Origin: Chaetoderma sp. LZ-2023a
Lineage: Eukaryota; Mollusca; Caudofoveata; Chaetodermatida; Chaetodermatidae
Length of the DNA: 64,000 nt
Assembly: GCA_034401795.1 (NCBI GenBank)
Contig: CM067373.1
Span: 43,229,142 to 43,293,141 of the forward strand
Reading direction: 5' to 3'
Below the pieces are notes generated by a model. The model was not told the origin of the DNA. It ran no database searches and was given only the letters and a program-made list of their open reading frames with translations. Positions 62,591 to 64,000 of this stretch are shown piece by piece (within the stretch, counting starts at the first letter, position 1; each line of letters opens with the position of its first letter). A program made the translations under genes and the position numbers.

Positions 62591-64000
62591 GTGGTAGGGA
62601 TTCCTACATATCTTTAGACACATATATCTAACTGGCGAAGATGCCCAGCTTGCCGAAGGTCGCCCCGCAATGCATCTTCCTCAGAAAGACAGCATGCATA
62701 CATGTTACGGAGCAATAGCTTCTGAATCATATGACGATATGGTCACCATTCCACCACAACCACATATAACATCACTAGGACAATTTACAGATCACAAAGC
62801 AATTTAGAAAGTGCTATATCGTTTATGGTGGGGAGTGAGATATGGATATCCATCGCTAGTGGCCTTCCCGAGTGGGCATGGTGGGTTCTAAGACCTCACC
62901 CAGTCACTACAATGAGTTAACTGGAGATCTGCATCTCATCTGGCACCCGTGTGTTACGGAATTAACATGTTACCTGTCATTAGGCTTAAGTTCCAGAATG
63001 CCCAGAGATGCACTGCAGGCTGGTCTAATATATAATATAATTTCTTTTTGCAGTGCTTCCTACATTTGCCGGGGAATCTAAACTAACTGGTATCCGAAAA
63101 TACTGGGGGAAGTGTGTATAAATCGACACTTTAGTTATCACCGCTCAGAAACTCCAATAGTTTCCCAGGGTCGGATCCTGGAAATATGTCGAGTGGGAGT
63201 TCAGACAATTATTAAGCATTGCGGCTGGAAGAACGCAGAAAGAGACAATCACTCGATATTAATAAGAGGCCCTAAGGTAATTTGCCAAATTTACACAACC
63301 TAGCCGGTGTGTGGTGTTACATGTCCACTACAGCCGGAAAAGACGCATACACAATATGTCTCTTATAGAGAGATTGTCCTTAACTACTTTAAACCTATCA
63401 TATCGAGCTAAAATAGCCAGGTTTAGTTGATCACATGTCAGGCTCGAGCATGGTGAGCATGATCACTGACTTCACTGTAAAATTAATGCTGGGGAATATA
63501 GTGATGCGGATATATTGTTCCTGTATAGTATTACCTAGCATACTGCGTCCTAGAGTTTTTATATAGAAACAAATCATAATAACTAGGATGGCTACTTGCC
63601 ATATACATAACTAACTAATGCAGTGCTAACGATATATCAGGTCATAGGACCTCACAGTGCTGGTTAGTTGAGAGCACACGGAAATAAAGATAATATGTAC
63701 TGTATGAAACAGAAAATTCGGAAGGACTGGGTAGGTACCAATTAGTCATCAGTACTATTTACGGAAATAATAAAATGCACAATGGTATAGTTACTTGAGT
63801 ACCTATTGGTCATCGGTACAGTAAGAGTTCGTAAATCATGGAACTTGATATGCTACAGTTGAGTAGCACGAGATGGTATGCTCCTGAATGCAGGGAAGAT
63901 TTCTGCAAGCAGACTGTTGATGCGGCTCACTCTCAAGATGGTGAAGAAGAACAGTTAGAGAAAGATGTCCACTTGACAGTCAGAATAACTGACACATGAA

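Larger units (their letters stand above)
56526..64000 (-). mobile_element. LTR-retroelement fossil, gag-only interior, runs off window
   Basis: Two long direct copies (56526 to at least 58170, and 60731 to beyond 64000) both begin TGTTGCTCCACTC and agree at roughly nine bases in ten. Between them on the minus strand is a gag-like region with a zinc knuckle. No polymerase is seen, so it is broken or an internally deleted, non-autonomous form. Divergence of the two copies points to an old insertion. A tandem duplication instead of LTRs is possible, but the TG start and gag interior favour LTRs. Family (Gypsy or BEL) is not assigned. Confidence 0.68.
60731..64000 (-). repeat. LTR-like copy 2 with two extra segments
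   Basis: Homologous to copy 1 but split by a LINE (60894-61945) and by a further segment of about 530 bp (62055-62590) absent from copy 1. Continues past the end of the window. Confidence 0.68.

Overview
This 64 kb window is AT-rich animal nuclear DNA, intron- and repeat-dominated. It probably comes from a marine invertebrate, with a lophotrochozoan (mollusc-like) source as my best guess. The grounds are a recognisable TMEM87 gene split by long introns, many TTAA-ended foldback MITEs, a DIRS retroelement, CR1/Jockey-like LINEs, and tandem repeats built on motifs such as GGTCAAAGGTCACGG and TGACCTTTTGACCCC that I associate with mollusc and related genomes. The taxon is inferred, not proven.

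1-24,494: the last seven exons (plus strand) of a TMEM87A/B-like gene. They encode the final transmembrane segments and the cytosolic tail of a Golgi GOLD-domain seven-helix protein, about 171 residues in the window. The introns are transposon sinks. Intron 2 holds a 7-kb DIRS fossil inserted into a TTAA-type MITE. One 7-kb intron (16,004-23,067) holds both a Tc1 element with a full DD34E transposase and a 4.1-kb hAT element with an uninterrupted 616-residue transposase and an exact 8-bp target duplication. Four MITE families (A, A', B, C) recur throughout.

24,495-33,000: gene 3' flank or UTR filled with MITE copies, including a near-perfect 283-bp palindrome and two tRNA-derived SINE copies in inverted orientation. 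32,936-36,790: a tandem array of a roughly 200-bp unit, split by an inserted element whose body is about 13 copies of a 179-bp satellite and whose ends look Helentron-like. 36,800-48,300: further tandem repeats, a composite element with AGCTCACCTG/CAGGTGAGC ends split by a LINE, a decayed minus-strand gene copy of a multicopy invertebrate family (EADTR-type motif), and a 457-bp higher-order satellite.

48,300-56,525: a graveyard of LINE pieces on both strands, including an ORF1 with a PHD-like finger and coiled coil. 56,526-64,000: a minus-strand LTR-element fossil with two long flanking copies around a gag-only interior. One LTR copy is split by a LINE with a clear 6-bp target duplication. 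No host gene other than TMEM87 is supported, and no rRNA, functional tRNA or CRISPR was seen.
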